Positions 11,455 through 24,445 of a stretch of DNA of 64,000 nucleotides are shown here, one piece after another. The stretch's first letter is position 1. The number at the start of each line of letters is the position of its first letter. The notes under the pieces are model-generated. The model searched no databases. It worked only from the letters and a program-made list of their open reading frames with translations, and was not told where the DNA came from. The stretch covers positions 7,726,866 to 7,790,865 of the forward strand of contig ML660777.1 of assembly GCA_007570785.1 (NCBI GenBank). The letters run 5' to 3'. Position numbers and translations under genes: made by a program. Source of the DNA: Antilocapra americana (Eukaryota; Chordata; Mammalia; Artiodactyla; Antilocapridae).

Positions 11455-13272
11455 AATGTAGGATTAGGGGGGTACTGATTCCTGGGTTAAAGTATCAGTG
11501 TGTGGAATTATTTGAATAAGCAATAGTTGATTTTATCGGTAGACCTCCTTTGCCAAAAGTCTCCTCCTTTTGTAAATTGTGATGTGTAAATATTCTGTAT
11601 TAGTCATTATTTTGGTGACACTGCTGCAGAAGTTCCCTGTAAATATGATCATGTACAGTTTATTAGCATCTGTTAGTTTAATTAATCTAAGTCAGTGTTG
11701 CTTCTGCAACCCATTTCATCGCTTGATGTCCGTTACAACAGAACTGCTAATTCTTTTCCAACTGCTGCTATTAGTGGTAATGTTCAATCTCTATTGCTCC
11801 CTTCCAGTAAATTTCCTTCCACCAATTTAAAACACTCATTGCATTCTTTCACTAATTTACATTTTCCTTTCTGTGTCAGACAGCAACCTAGGACATATTT
11901 TTTTCATTTTTGTCTCATAAATATTGTCACTATCTGGAATATAGATGTAAGAGGATAGTGTTCAAGAATATTTGTTACATAAATAGAATTTGGTCAAAAA
12001 TAACAGTTAAAATATTCATATAAAAGTTATGAATGGCTGCCTATTTTTTGAACTTTCCAACAAATTCAAAAGCAAATATGATAGACATGAATGTAATAGA
12101 AATCATCATATTAAATTAGACCTAGTGATAAGATATCATCAAAAGATTATCATGGGAACAATTATGCATATCAGACTAACTGAGCAGTTTAAAGGATAGT
12201 AGGAGAAGCAGAACAAGTCTGATAATCAAACCCAAAGTAAAATAGATAAAAAATACTGACTTTATCTGTAGGAATATAAGGATTATAAATGATAAAAATG
12301 AAGAATTATAATTATTTTAAGGGCTCATGACCTTAATGAAAGTAACAATTTTGAATTAGATATGGGGTATCATACACTGTCTTTTAAACAATAGAAGAGA
12401 AAATTTTTAAAAAAGCATTTGATTTAAAACGAAACACATTACTTCAGCATCATTAACACCATGCCTACATCTGAAACACAGGAATGCACAGGAATGCAGA
12501 AACGTAGGAGATAAGAGATGAAAAAATAAACATAATTTGATTTTGGGAAGTTTAGTGATTCCAATTAAAAACAGGTGGGAAGAAAATTTAGGAAGCATAA
12601 GGTGTAAGAGAGATCTCATCAACCATGAATGAGAACAGATAGATTTTACTGTGGTTTTCACCTTTTCCACTGGTTGAAGCTAGACAGCCTAGTGACTGGG
12701 GCAGATTTCAAATCCAGCAATTTAGTACAGGACTTTCAGATCAATATTGCTAAATCGTTGAACTAAGTTGAGGGAAACACTTTCTATGCATACTTTAGGG
12801 TTTGTGTTAAATTAACAGAGACAGGTCTCCTCTTGCCAAGAGAGGTTTTTAAGGAGGAAGCACACATGTTCCAAAGGCCTCAGGGCTCTTGAAATGGTGA
12901 TTTCAGAGAAAGGGAGGAGAAACAGCATTCATGAAAAAAAAAAAAAAAAGCATTGATTGAATGCAGATGTGCTGCCATTAACATGCCTGCCTGCTGCCCT
13001 CCTCCACCGGCTTTCAGAGATCGGATTCCAGCACACACTTTTTGGGCGCTTTCCCCAGAATCCTTCTAACCACTCCATACCTTTTCTATTTCTTCGTTTC
13101 CTTTCAAGTGATGGAGTTTCAAAAGCATTCCTTTCATCTTTGCTTAAACTTTCCCCTACTGTAGCTAATGTTTCCTTTTCCTCTTTGTAATGTCTGGTCT
13201 CTATTTGTCTATTTTGTTGATTCCATACAAAACCAAAACAGAAGTAGTACCTATACATAAATATAATATACA

Positions 13273-13274
<2 letters not shown>
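11455..13274. other. No recognised gene or repeat
   Basis: The stretch contains only chance frames. An A16 run lies at 12934-12949. The minus-strand 126-codon frame at 12929-13309 begins inside a (CA)n microsatellite and ends in the poly-A run, so its ends are low-complexity translations. The 12950-13190 block is more GC- and CpG-rich than its neighbours but shows no domain or splice structure that I recognise. Confidence 0.5.

Positions 13275-13302
<28 letters not shown>
13275..13302. repeat. (CA)14 microsatellite
   Basis: Fourteen uninterrupted CA units, likely length-polymorphic. Confidence 0.98.
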
Positions 13303-13303
<1 letters not shown>

Positions 13304-13904
13304 TTGCATTGCTTCTTAATATATACAGCTAGACAAAGTTTCTAAACATCCATAAACAAATTACATCCAGACTAAACTGTGCATTCCAACTCCAAAACAT
13401 ACATGGCAAACAACACAATACAAAGATTTCATGCTTATCTTCCAGAACATCCTTTTTTCAGCTTTTCTACGACATTTTCAATAAGAATGATGGTTTTATG
13501 TTCTTCTGTTACCCCTGACAAAATTTCATATGCCTGCTTTAATCTGTCTTAGAGCTCCATTCTTTACCTTTTAGTGTCAATCTGTGGTCCAAATTTAGAT
13601 CGGTGTGTAGATTTTTTAAATCAGAAAAGTAAGAGATGCTGATTTTTAATTTGAATTGCACTAATGTTGGGTCTGGCTTGGACCAGATGGTCTGGCTCTC
13701 AGTTTCTATTATTTAATTTGTCTTAGTTTTTATTAGTTTTGTTCCTGATTTTAAATGAACGCATCATCCCCTATCTTCAATATGAATTCTCTTCTTAACA
13801 TCATATATCTTGTTTCCTGTATTCTACAGATTGATCATAGATATTATATTTAAGCAAGAATCTGTGCTTAGATTTAGTGCAAAAGGTAAAATAAATTTTA
13901 TTTT
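13303..13904. other. No recognised gene or repeat
   Basis: AT-rich sequence without a nameable element or a supported coding frame. Confidence 0.45.
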
Positions 13905-14120
13905 ATTTAGCAGGATTTATAAAGCATTCATTATATACCAACCTCTGCCTGATTCCTTCATGTATATAGGAATTCAGTTAACCTTCATAATAGCCTCATA
14001 TGAAATGCTTCCATTTTTAATACAAGAAAAGTGACCCAGAGCTCTGTGAAGTAACCTGCAGGAGATATTACAACCAGTACAACTGAAATTATAACTCTAG
14101 AGCAATTTGGCCTGTAAATT
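13905..14120 (-). mobile_element. MIR-family SINE remnant, antisense
   Basis: The order of blocks is that of an antisense MIR: 'cattcattatatacc', then 'ataatagcctcatatgaaat', then 'acaagaaaagtgacccagag', then 'gaagtaacctgcaggagata'. It is heavily diverged, as expected for this mammal-wide family. Confidence 0.6.
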
Positions 14121-14199
14121 TTAAGTGAAGATGACTATCCTTAAAGTTGACTGTCAAGAGTTAACCATTTCTATTTTGAAATAAAATGTTTTTGTGCAT

Positions 14200-17100
14200 T
14201 ATACATTGTTGAAATAATTTCAGGTTGAGAAAAGTTGAAAAAATAGTACATAAATCTCCCATTGGTTTTAATCTCAGATTCCTCAATTGTTAACATTTAC
14301 TGTATTTTGCTTTATACATTTTTTCTCCATATAAGTACAGTTTTATATTTTTCTGAACCATTTGAGTAAATTACAGCATGATGCTTCTGTATATTCCCTA
14401 CAAGGAAAAACATGTCCACACATGTCCATATTTGTATAGTTGTTTAATTGTACCATATTATATAATTGATGCAATTTTTAATTTAATTTACATGACTAAA
14501 TGCCAGTTGCCTCAATAATGTCCTTTATAAAGAAAACAAGAGTCCGCGATTCAGTTAAAAAATAACATATTACACTTAGCATTAATATATACTATATTCT
14601 TTTAAAAAACCTAAACTTAGTAATTTTAGTAATTCCTTATCTACTGTGACTTTGATAAATTTGAGGAGTACAGGACATTATTTTGTGTAATTTCTCACAA
14701 TTTGTACTATTGTTTCTTTGGTGTTAAATAGAGGTTATGTAAGTGATCTTGCTTTGTTCCATTACTGGTAATAACTCTGGTCATTTGATGAAGGTCAGCT
14801 CTGTCAGATTTCTCAATAATGATGTTGATATTTTTCCTTTCAATTAATAAATATTTTGTTGGAAGATACTTCAAGAGTAAGAAAATATCCCAACCCTTAT
14901 TAAATTTTCATTTAGTAGAAAGTACCAATTGATTATTCCTGTTAATTCCTGTTAATTATTACTATGATATTTTAAAATGGTGATTTTTGAATATTCTTAT
15001 TCCTTTAGAATTTGCTAATTTACATGCTGCTATAAATAGTTTTTCCTCCTGTTCCTTACACTTTTATACTTGCTTAGAAATTTACATTAAGAACCCATAA
15101 CTTCCACTTTTCTTCAATGAGTTATAATCCATAAATATCCTTACCTATTTTAATGGTCAAATTCTCCAAGACTTGGCCAGTGGATACTCCTTCAGGCAAG
15201 CTGCTGTGTCTTATGGTCATGCCTCACTGTTCCTTGGTTTTCCTGATGGCTCAGCAGTAAAGAATCCACCTGCAATGCAGGAGCCACAGGACACTCTGGT
15301 TTGATTCCTGGGTTGGGAAGATCCCCTGGAGTAGATCTCCTGGAGGAGGAAATGGCAATCCATTCCAGTATTGTGGCCCAGAGAATCCCAGGGACAGAGC
15401 CTGGAAGGCTACACAGCCCATGGGATGCAAAGAGTTAAACATGACTGAATCAACTGAGCATGGCACATCATTCCTTGAAAAATTTTTCACTTCCAGATAC
15501 ACAGATATTTAATTATTTGCCATATTTATTAACATGAACGTATTGTAGGCCTTTTTGGCCCCAAATTTATTATTCTTTTTGAAGCTCTCAAATATTAACA
15601 TGATTCCACAAGTAAAACTGTCTCAAAAGTATACTCAGAATTTATCATTGCTTCCTTCACTCCTTCTGTCCTATTCCACCAAAAAAATATTTTAGAAATC
15701 ATTTCCTGTGAAGAGAGATCTTTTTGTTCTCTTACAGATACACGGTACTTCACTGTTTATTTACCATAATTAGTTGAAATGGTAGTGTCCTCTGCACATG
15801 CATTTATGTTGTTTGCGCGTTTTGCAATTGTGAAATTGTGAAGTATTTTCCTATTACTCAGCATGTATTTTCAGAGTAACTTCTTAACAGCACAATTGCT
15901 GAGTCAAAGATAAACATGAATCTTTACAAGATCTTGCCAGTTTCCATTCCACCTACTTGTATCTACTTGTGTTTCCTTTAGCTAACTAAGAGAATGTCTG
16001 CTTCCCCACAGCATGTCCAACAGAATAATGTGTCAAACTTTTAAATTTTTGCCAGTTTGATGGTTTCCAGAGTAGTTTTAATTTTCATTTCTCTTATATA
16101 AGTAAAGTCGAATGTTCCTTCTCGTACTTTAGAGTAACTTGTGTATCATTTTGTTTATGACTTGTCTGTTTATTTTTTTCTATTGAGAATTTGGACTTTT
16201 CAACCTAAATTTCACAAGTTTTAGATGTTTACCTGTAATATTTTTTCCCTGATTATCATTTGTCTTCCAAATTTGCCCATGGGCTCTTTTTTACGGTTCT
16301 GTAAACAAATTTTTTGGGGGGAGTATCTAGAGTTTGAGTCAAATTTAGGAAAATTTGCTCTATATATTATACTATCAGTCTATACTTGTATGGCTTCATT
16401 ATAATCAATTTTACACTTAAAATATGTGATCCATTTGAAGTTTATGTTTATGACTTGAGATATGAATCTAAATTTCTATTTTTTCAAGATGAAAAAGATG
16501 CTCAGTTTCTCCAGCAGCATTAAAAGTTTATTTTACCCAAGTGATATGGGATGCTTTCTTTTTCATATATTGTATGTTTCTGTAGTATTTATACATAGAA
16601 TGTCATGTATACTTGGGTCAGTTTTTATATTTCTATTCTTCTCCACTGGCCTTTCTCTTCACTTGTCATTATCACATAAATATAATCATAGAGGCTTTAT
16701 AGTATTTTCTAATATGTGGTAGAGTTAGTGTTTCTCTTAGCGTTTCTTTTTCAAGTTATTATTGTATGCCTGTCTTTCAATAGAATCTTTATGATCAATT
16801 TGCTTATTTTCAAAAATATTGGTTTTGTGGTTTTCCAAACTATTTAGTTTAGAGAAAACTGGTATTTTATGATGTTGAAACATCATACTTTAGTCTGTTT
16901 TATTTTTTGTACTATTTTTGTCCATTTTAGGTACAATAATATACTTACTTCATACAAATTATTTGAAATGCTGTATTCTAGAACAATTTATTCAGTTTTT
17001 GGCTTATATGCTTATTTTAAAAATGACACTAGAAATTTTTCAGTTGTAGTACTTTTGTGGTACTAAATTATTTCCTTAAGAACTTTATTCTAGAGAAGTC

Positions 17101-18780
17101 AGTCTTTGAAATAGTGTTTTAGTGTTCACCGGAAAAAATTGTAGTAAACTATTTTTGCTAAACCAGTTATCTTTTTCATGTAGGTTTTAAAATTTATATA
17201 CATGGAAGTCTAAATATTTTTTCTTTAATATTGTTTTTCTCTATGAGTTTTTCTTCCTTCTCATTTATTATACTTTTTTTTTTTACATTTTCTCAATTAG
17301 GTTAACTAGTGGCAAGTTTATTTTCAAGACTTTTCTTTTTTCACAATATGGTATTTTGAATTGTTAATCTACTATTTTTCTTTGTTCTACTTCATTCTGT
17401 CATACTTTTGTTATTTGCTTTTTTGTGCTTTTGGGGGCTTATTTTGGATTTTTCTAGTTGTTAAATTGTGAATTTATTTCCATTCATTTTTCAACTGATT
17501 GAAAAATTTAAGAGGTAGAGTTTTCTCTGATATAACTATACTGTAGATAATGCACTTTGAATAATAGTTTAATGTAGAAATTTGTAGTTTTAGTCTTATT
17601 TCAACTTGTGCAAACATATTGAATGGACATTTATTAAATTTCCATATGGGAGGGTTTTTCATGACTTTATCATTAATTTGTTTTATTTTGTTGTGATAAG
17701 GAGAATTTTGTTTGTAATATTTCTACTTTATTAGCCTTAATGATGCATTCTTTGTAATCTAATCAATATTATTGCTGTTCCATGAATAAGAGCTAGATAT
17801 AAAGGTGTTTTTCCTGTTATTAGAGTGTAAGATTGGTTCATTAAATTGCTGGTTGCTTATTTAAGTATTTTCTTTGGTTTTCTACTTTATCAATCTTATA
17901 CTGAATGTTATGATAACATCTTCTATTTTTAATGTTTCTCTGTTCCCTTCTACTTTCTAAAATTTCAGCTTTATAAAATAAATTTCTTAGTTGTTTTATG
18001 TGTAGATATTTGTGACTTTTATCATCACAGTAAAATGTGGTTGTGTATTTCCAGCAGTCTTTAATGCCTTTGGGGTTGAACTTTGTTTTGTCTGATATTA
18101 AAATTTAAACCTCTGTTTCTACCTTGCTTATTATGTACAGGATAGAATGGCTAATTCTCTTTAGTGTCTCTCTGAGAAAAAATAATGTTTATTGGCTAAC
18201 GTCTATTGAAATGAGTTTGCTGAAAATTCTGCTTCACTGTTGCTTTGATCTTTCTTATGCTTCTCAGAAATCTGATGTTAGTACAATATTTTTTTATAAG
18301 TTACTTTTTTTGCATTGAGATTCTGAGGATTTTTTCTTGATTTGAAAATTTTAGTAATTCTCTAGGTTATGCCCTAGAATTAACCATTCTGGGACAAACT
18401 TCTCAAGTGCCTGGTGGATGTTTTTAATGTGTAAATTAAGGTCTTTTGCTTTTGGAAATTTTTCTTGGTTAAAATATTAAATATTTATTGCTTTTTGTTC
18501 AGATTTTCTTCATCATGGAATTCAGTTATACATATATTGGTTCTTTTTTGCCTGCTTCCCTTGTAAATTATTTTTGTCTCAGGCATTCTACCTTTTTTCT
18601 CTATTTCATTTGTATTTATGTGATTTTTTTCCTACTTTTCTAAAAAATGCACCCTTTAAGTATTTACTTGAATCTGTTCTTTCTTGGTCATCTAGTCCTT
18701 TGAATTTTGATTTTTAATATTTTCTTTTTGCTTATTGGATCATACTTTCTTGTCTTTTTTAAATTTTCCCTTGATTATTT
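14200..18780 (-). mobile_element. Long ancient L1 (L1M-type) remnant, antisense, split by a SINE
   Basis: Read on the minus strand, 14200-15237 and 15471-15900 resemble an L1M 3' UTR ('tccctcaattgtt'-type and 'cattactggtaataactctg' blocks). About 15900-16730 continues with the end of the element, and 16800-18780 with decayed ORF2, where 'tttctcaattaggttaacta' (17290) and 'ttttgtctgatattaaaatt' (18088) are landmarks. The order of blocks is colinear with one element of about 4.4 kb once the SINE is removed. All frames are destroyed; the plus-strand frames at 16462-16722 and 18124-18318 are chance. Confidence 0.65.
15238..15470 (+). mobile_element. Bov-tA SINE, full length
   Basis: The tRNA-derived head starts 'ttcctgatggctcagcag' (A-box region), the B-box region reads 'ggtttgattcctgg', and the body and tail follow in standard order. 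TTCCTTG flanks it at 15230-15236 and 15471-15477, a probable target-site duplication inside the L1 remnant. Confidence 0.92.
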
Positions 18781-19598
18781 AATTTCCAGATAGTGTACCT
18801 CTATTTTAAAAATATCCTTTTCCAAAAAGCATTGCCTTTTCAAGGCTGTGTAAGGTAATCCTAGATTCTTTTTGAAGTCCTTTTCCTATACTATGTCCTC
18901 AGATGTAATATGACTCTTGGTATTTTTATAGATAGATTTTCAGAGTGATTGTACTTCAGTATTGCATCCTCTAATCCTCTTTTGCTTATTAAGACAATCT
19001 CTTGCTTCCTAATAAAAGTTTGTGATAGAACTTAATTGAATAACTTTATTAAAATGGGTCTTTATTTACTATGAATAGGTAATTGAAATTTGAAATTTTC
19101 CTGTTTTTGGTTAGGCTAAAGGTGTGAGATTCATGTGGACTTATTTGTTCTTCCTGTTGCATTGTATATTTTAGGAAAAAAAATGTTGGAACATGTCAAT
19201 GTAAGTAACCCCTGTTATCAGAATTACCCAGAAATAAATCTACCTTATTGATTAAAACATTGTCAGAATTTTTTTAATATTCATTTTACTAAATGGTAAT
19301 TAATAGTCAAATAGGTGGCTAGATAGCTATATAGCTAATTATATAGCTGTATATATTTGAAGCTGATTTACACTGAAAAAATAAATGGCATATTTATGGC
19401 AACTGGTTTGGGAAACTTTTTGAGAAAGATTGACTACTTTAAAATCAATTTGATATAAAAGTATTTGACCATTCTACTCCAAATATGAAATTTGGAAAAT
19501 ATTGTGACATTTAAATGTCTATTATTATGGTTATTTTTTGCCACTTAGAAGAAGAATAATAAACCTTAGTAGCATAGCACATGGTTCATAAACAAAAA
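18781..19598. other. AT-rich DNA, no recognised gene
   Basis: The left part may still belong to the decayed L1 to its left; the rest is unassigned. Confidence 0.4.
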
Positions 19599-19796
19599 GG
19601 GTTTCCCTGGTGGCTCAGATGGTAAGGAATCTGCCTGCAATGCAGGACACCTGGGTTTGATCCCTGGGTTGGGAAGATCCCTGGAGAAGGCAATGGCTAC
19701 CCACTCCATCATTCTTACTTGGAGAATCCCATGGGCAGAGGAGCCTTGTAGGCTACAGTCCATGTGGTTGCAAAGAGTTGGACATGACTAAGCACA
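19599..19796 (+). mobile_element. Bov-tA SINE
   Basis: The full tRNA-like head is present: 'tggctcagatgg' (A box) and 'gggtttgatccctgg' (B box). The body and the 3' block 'ttggacatgactaagca' follow. The minus-strand open frame here is a reverse reading of the SINE. Confidence 0.95.
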
Positions 19797-20280
19797 GTAC
19801 AAGGGAGTTAAATGATCTCCTGAATTTATTGTATAGTGTACAGAGTAAATTTCTCCCTATCCAAATCCCTCAATGACTTCCCGTCTTACTCTACATAAAA
19901 TGTTATAGTATTTTTCGATGGTATATAAAATCTTACAGATGTTGTTCTCAGGCCATCTTTCTAAAATTTTGTATTTTCCATTTTACTCACTGTGCTCCAG
20001 GCCAATTATCTTCTTGGCAGTCTATTGACTCAACTGTAGACTCCTACTCCAAAGCTTTGCACATAGTATTTTTTCTTCTTGGAAATCCTGCATGTATATA
20101 CATGCTTATACATATATTTATAACAAGTTACTGTAGTTACCAAAGTCTCTGTTCATATGTAAAATTATCAATGATAAGATTATTACTCCTAGACCAAGTT
20201 ATATAAATATATCTATCCCAGGTTTCTGCCCTCATTTTAAACATTTATATATGCATTTATTTATTTATTTTCTGTTTATT

Positions 20281-20290
20281 CTCCCTGGAA
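20281..20290. repeat. Target-site duplication of the 20.3-kb SINE, left copy
   Basis: CTCCCTGGAA here pairs with CTCCTTGGAA at 20491-20500, one mismatch in ten. Confidence 0.75.
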
Positions 20291-20490
20291 TAGGGCTTCC
20301 CTGGTGGCTCAGATGGTAAAGCATCCGTCTGCAATGAAGGAGACCTGGGTTCAATCCCTGGGTTGGAAGATCCCCCAGAGAAGGGAATGGCAACCCACTC
20401 CAGTATTCTTGCCTGGAAAATCCCATGAACAGAAAAGTGGACTACAGACCATGGGGTCACAAAGAGTTGGACCTGACTGAGCAACCAACA
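20291..20490 (+). mobile_element. Bov-tA SINE with target-site duplication
   Basis: The element is complete from 'gggcttccctggtggctcag' to 'gacctgactgagcaac'. Imperfect 10-bp repeats (20281-20290 and 20491-20500) bracket it, placing the insertion inside an older L2. The minus-strand open frame at 20257-20520 is a reverse reading. Confidence 0.95.
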
Positions 20491-20950
20491 CTCCTTGGAA
20501 CATAACTTCCCTGAGGGCACACATTTTGTTTTATATTCCCCAAAACTGGAATAGAAATATCTCTCAGCATATAAAAGTTGTTCAGTAAATATTTATTGTA
20601 GGAATGAAAGGGCGACTGATTTTTTTTTGATTTAATCATATATCTCCTGGATGGAAACGATTCTGTCTTCTTTTGAATGTACACATAAACGGTGCGTAAT
20701 AAAAACTTACTGATGAGTATTGAAGAGTCATTTTATGCTATATCCATTTTCTTTTCATTTCAGCAAATCTTTATAGCATTCATATTCTATAATTCGGTAT
20801 TTAAATAAATACAAGTAACACTAAATTTAACAAAATATGATGTCTGCCCATAAAACACTGTTAATTATTTCAAAATCTAATATTTAAAAGGAACAGATTT
20901 GTATAAATCTATATTTACATTTGAATATTTTCTTTGAGATATTTAGAAAG

Positions 20951-21090
20951 TAGGACTTCCCTGGTAACTCAGCTGGTAAAGAACCCTCCTGTAATGCAGG
21001 ATACACTGGTTCAACTCCCAGGTTGGGTAGATTCCATGGAGAAGGCTATCACTCCATTATTCTTGGCCTTTCCTGGTGACTCAGACTATA
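20951..21090 (+). mobile_element. Bov-A2-type SINE, first unit plus start of second unit
   Basis: One Bov-A unit ('acttccctggtaactcagct' to 'ctccattattcttg') is followed directly by the start of a second head ('gcctttcctggtgactcag'). This is the dimer arrangement of Bov-A2, cut off after about 25 bases of the second unit. Confidence 0.85.
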
Positions 21091-21828
21091 CTGATAGTAG
21101 TATAGTGATAGTGGCTTTATATCAATATGTCTATTTTTATACAAATCCTTTCTCAGATATTTTTATCTTTCTACAAGATGTATTTATCTACTATTATTGT
21201 ATAAATGCCAGCTTGCTGGATGTGAATATGGATAGCAATATCCCCAAATCTCAATTGCTTATGTCCTAAGACAGAAAAATATAGGACAATTCACAACCTT
21301 TTAAAATATAAATAATAATAATAATTATAATAATATCTAACATAGTTTTAATTCTACTATATGATGAGCACTGTTCTAAATCCTTTTCAGGAATTAACTT
21401 TATATGCATAGCAGTGTTGCATATTTATACTATGTGTAGATAGATACAAATATACATCTATATGATTCAGGTTTTTATTAGGCATAGTACTGCTCTTTCT
21501 ATTTCAAATAGCACAGTAAAAGAGATATATTTTGTTGAATACTTAGAAGTAAAGGGAAACTATTCCATTATATTTTGTTGATTAAATTATCTAAAGCAAG
21601 AAGAAACTAAGCATCAGGATTAATTGGAGGGGACTATTAAAGTGCTTTTTCTTCTTCAACTTATTAGAGCTAATGGTTTCCATCCACTCATTAGGCAGCT
21701 AATATATATACCAACAAGACATCAGCAGTTCCAGTAGGTCTGTTGCAAATCCACATACTTCATGAAGATAACCTTCTACTCTGGTTCCATTGTTTAGTCA
21801 GCAGGAAGTTTTTGTCTGTTAAAAAGAC
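21091..21828. other. Mostly unassigned; (AAT)n and probable MIR remnant at about 21305-21400
   Basis: A short AAT-rich run (about 21309-21338) is followed by 'tatgatgagcactgttctaa', which resembles an antisense MIR 3' part. The rest shows no gene. The frame 20934-21269 runs through SINE sequence and is chance. Confidence 0.45.
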
Positions 21829-22836
21829 ACTTGTTGTTCAGTCACCCAGTCACGTCTGACTCTTTGCAACCATATGGAATGAAGCACACCAGTTCTCTCT
21901 GTCCCGCACTGTCTCTGCAAGTTTGCTCAAGTTCGTGTCCATTGCATTGGTGATGCCATCCAGGGAAACTCATCCTCTGATGCTCTCTTCTCCTTATGCC
22001 TGCAAAAGGACTTTCCCAGCATCAGGGACTTTTCTGATGACTCAGTTGTTCACATCAGATGACCAAAATACTGGAGTTTCAGCTTCAGCATCAATCCCTC
22101 CATTGCATATTCAGGATTGATTTCACTTCAGACTGACTGATTTGATCTCCTTGCTGTCCAAGGGACTCTCAGAAGCTTCCTCTAGCACCACACTTCGAAA
22201 ACATCAATTGCTTGGCTCTCTGCCTTCTTTATGGTCCAGCTCCCACAATTGTACATGACCCCTGGGAAGAACATAGCCTTAACTAGAGGGACCTTTGTTG
22301 GCAGAATAATATCTCTGCTTTTCAACACACTGTTTAGTTTGTCATAGCCTTCCTGCCAAGAAGCAGATGTCATCTGACTTCATGACTTTAGTCACCATCT
22401 AAAGTGATTTTAGAGCCCAAGAAAAGGAAATCTGTCACTGCTTCCACTTTTTCCTCTTCTATTTTGCCAGGAAGTAATGGGGCCAGATGCCACGATCTTC
22501 GTTTTTTTGTTTGTCTGTTTCTTTCTTTTTTTTTTTTTCAGTTTTAAGCCAGCCTTTTTACTTTCCCCCTTCACCCTCATCAAGGAGCTCTTTAGTTCCT
22601 CTTTGCTTTCTGCCATTAGAGAGATATCATCTGCATATCTCAGATTATTGATGTTTCTCCCACCTATCTTGATTCCAGCTTGCAATTCATCTAGCCTAGC
22701 ATTTCTCATGATGTACTCAGTGTATATATTAAACCAAAAGGGTGATGGCAGACAGCCCTCTCATATACCTTTCTCAATCTTGAACCAATCGTTTGTTTCA
22801 TATAGAGTTCTAACTGTTGCATCTTGACCTGCACAA
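21829..22836 (-). mobile_element. Older, diverged BovB, antisense, about 1 kb
   Basis: An antisense BovB runs from the 3' terminus (left) to the RT region around motif C (right); the minus-strand frame 22410-22709 reads 'LRYADDISLMAES'. It differs from the usual copies more than the others here and has a T-rich expansion at about 22500-22540. The minus-strand frame is interrupted downstream of motif C. The plus-strand frames at 21923-22120 and 22477-22827 are reverse readings. Confidence 0.9.
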
Positions 22837-23724
22837 GGACACTACCTCCTGATAATACTGTATGATGATAATAATTCAAGAAGTACAAATGGACTAAGCT
22901 TTTTAATTTTTTAACAGAAAGTGATGGATTAAAAGAACTTTTATCAATAATTATAACACCAATTCCCATAAAAAAATAATTCTGTGAGGATAAAAAACTT
23001 CTGAGTAGAATGTCCCAAGGAGAGAACAAAGTTTTTAAAATGTAGGAAAAATTATCTATGATGAATTGAGACCTAGGATTCCTGTTAAAATACAGTATAT
23101 TTATTATAGATAACTTGAATAAATGTATGCTTTTAATAGCTCCTAAGTTTACTTTATAATTTCAGGTAAATGTGTTTTTATCCCATCTGTATATAAAGTT
23201 ATGCTTACACAGAGAAAATATGCTATGGGATGTTATAATTTTTCTGAATCTAAAGAAAATAGGTCTAGATTTAGTCGAGGAACACCTACATATACTGCTT
23301 TTTTGAGAATGAATCCTTCCTTCTGACTTTTCAAGGTTTTATTCTGAAAAAGTAGAGTAGATTGTTAAAACAGTGTTGGGTTTAGAGGATGCTTGGGTCA
23401 AGAGTGATAAAATTTTGACTGAAGCTTCATGGATAGCCTAAGTACTTTCAACTAAAATGAATATTTTTGAAAGAGCCAACCATCATATTTTTCATGTTCT
23501 TCCAAGTAGAAGATAAACTGTTGGTTTCCAGTAATTAATAATTAATATCCTGAAATAACAGAGGAAGAGAAGAAATAGTTCAGTTAAATCTGTGCGCATT
23601 GAGCCACTTGATAAAGGAAACACAAAGCTGAAATTTGAAGGAGCAGGCAAAAGTATCAGAAAAGGAAGAAGTAAGCAACTGCTTCATTTATAGGCTGATC
23701 TAGATTTCTGTGATTACATATTGT

Positions 23725-23730
<6 letters not shown>
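22837..23730. other. No recognised gene or repeat
   Basis: AT-rich unassigned sequence between the BovB copy and the (GT)n tract. Confidence 0.45.

Positions 23731-23767
<37 letters not shown>
23731..23767. repeat. (GT)18 microsatellite
   Basis: An uninterrupted GT run of 37 bases, preceded by a short imperfect TGTGTGTAT. A probable polymorphic marker. Confidence 0.98.
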
Positions 23768-23768
<1 letters not shown>

Positions 23769-24227
23769 ATGCCTGAATATAATATCTTCTAGTTTTATAT
23801 CATCTCTTTAACTGTGTTATATGCTTGTTGTACATAGGACTTATTTTTGACAAGGTCAATAATATCCTCTATAGTTTCTCAATCAAACTAAATATTTATT
23901 AGTTATCATCATAATAATTTGCCCACTATCTAGCCCTTGAAACTTTCTTCTGTTGTAGCTTTCATGACATGTGTTCTATTTGCTTTCCCTCTACTCCTCT
24001 GGCCAATTTTATTCAGTCTGCTTTAAGGGATCTCCCACTGTATTTCCTTCTATATAACTAATTTTCATCATATTTCTTTACTTAGTTTTTCTTGACTTCT
24101 TATTCTAACTCTGCTTCCTGGGTATCTATTGCCATGGTTTTTATTACCAGTATTTATATAATTTTTAAATCTGTATTTCTAATCCTGACTTCTACAGTGA
24201 ACCTTAGACATTATACAAATGACAGTG

Positions 24228-24241
24228 TGACTTCTAATTCT
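24228..24241. repeat. Target-site duplication, left copy
   Basis: TGACTTCTAATTCT occurs here and at 24446-24459, a perfect 14-bp pair. Confidence 0.92.
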
Positions 24242-24445
24242 GTGCTGTGCTTAGTCCCTCTGTCATGTCCGCCTCTCTGGGACCCTGTAGACTGCCAGGC
24301 TCCTCTGTTCATTGGGATTCTCCAGGAAAGAACACTGGAGTGGGTTGCCATGTCCTCTTCCAGGGGATCTTTCCAACCCAGGAATCAAACCCAGGTCTTC
24401 CGAATTGCAGGCGGATTCTTTACCATCTGAGCCACCAGGGAAGCC
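24242..24445 (-). mobile_element. Bov-tA SINE, antisense, perfect 14-bp target-site duplication
   Basis: The complete antisense element ends with the reverse of the tRNA-like head ('ctgagccaccagggaagcc'). Perfect 14-bp repeats on both sides show a comparatively recent, cleanly preserved insertion into the L2 remnant. Confidence 0.97.

Larger units (their letters stand above)
19805..20610 (+). mobile_element. L2 LINE 3' end, sense, split by a SINE
   Basis: The text 'aaatccctcaatgacttccc', the 'actcactgtgctccaggcca' block and, beyond the SINE, 'ttccctgagggcaca' then 'cagtaaatatttattgtagg' reproduce the C-terminal coding part and 3' tail of the ancient L2 LINE. The Bov-tA at 20291-20490 interrupts it. 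Confidence 0.65.

Noticed and set aside
12700..12949. A16 run as the tail of a processed pseudogene
   Set aside because: No coding similarity or polyadenylation signal upstream, and no duplication pair that brackets a retroposed unit.
12929..13309. 126-codon minus-strand open frame
   Set aside because: Its N-terminus is translated (CA)n and its C-terminus translated poly-A; the middle shows no domain, and no splice or promoter evidence is present.
20291..20490. tRNA-like A and B boxes
   Set aside because: They belong to the head of a Bov-tA SINE and the body follows directly; there is no cloverleaf with an intact acceptor stem, so this is not a tRNA gene. The same applies to the other SINEs.
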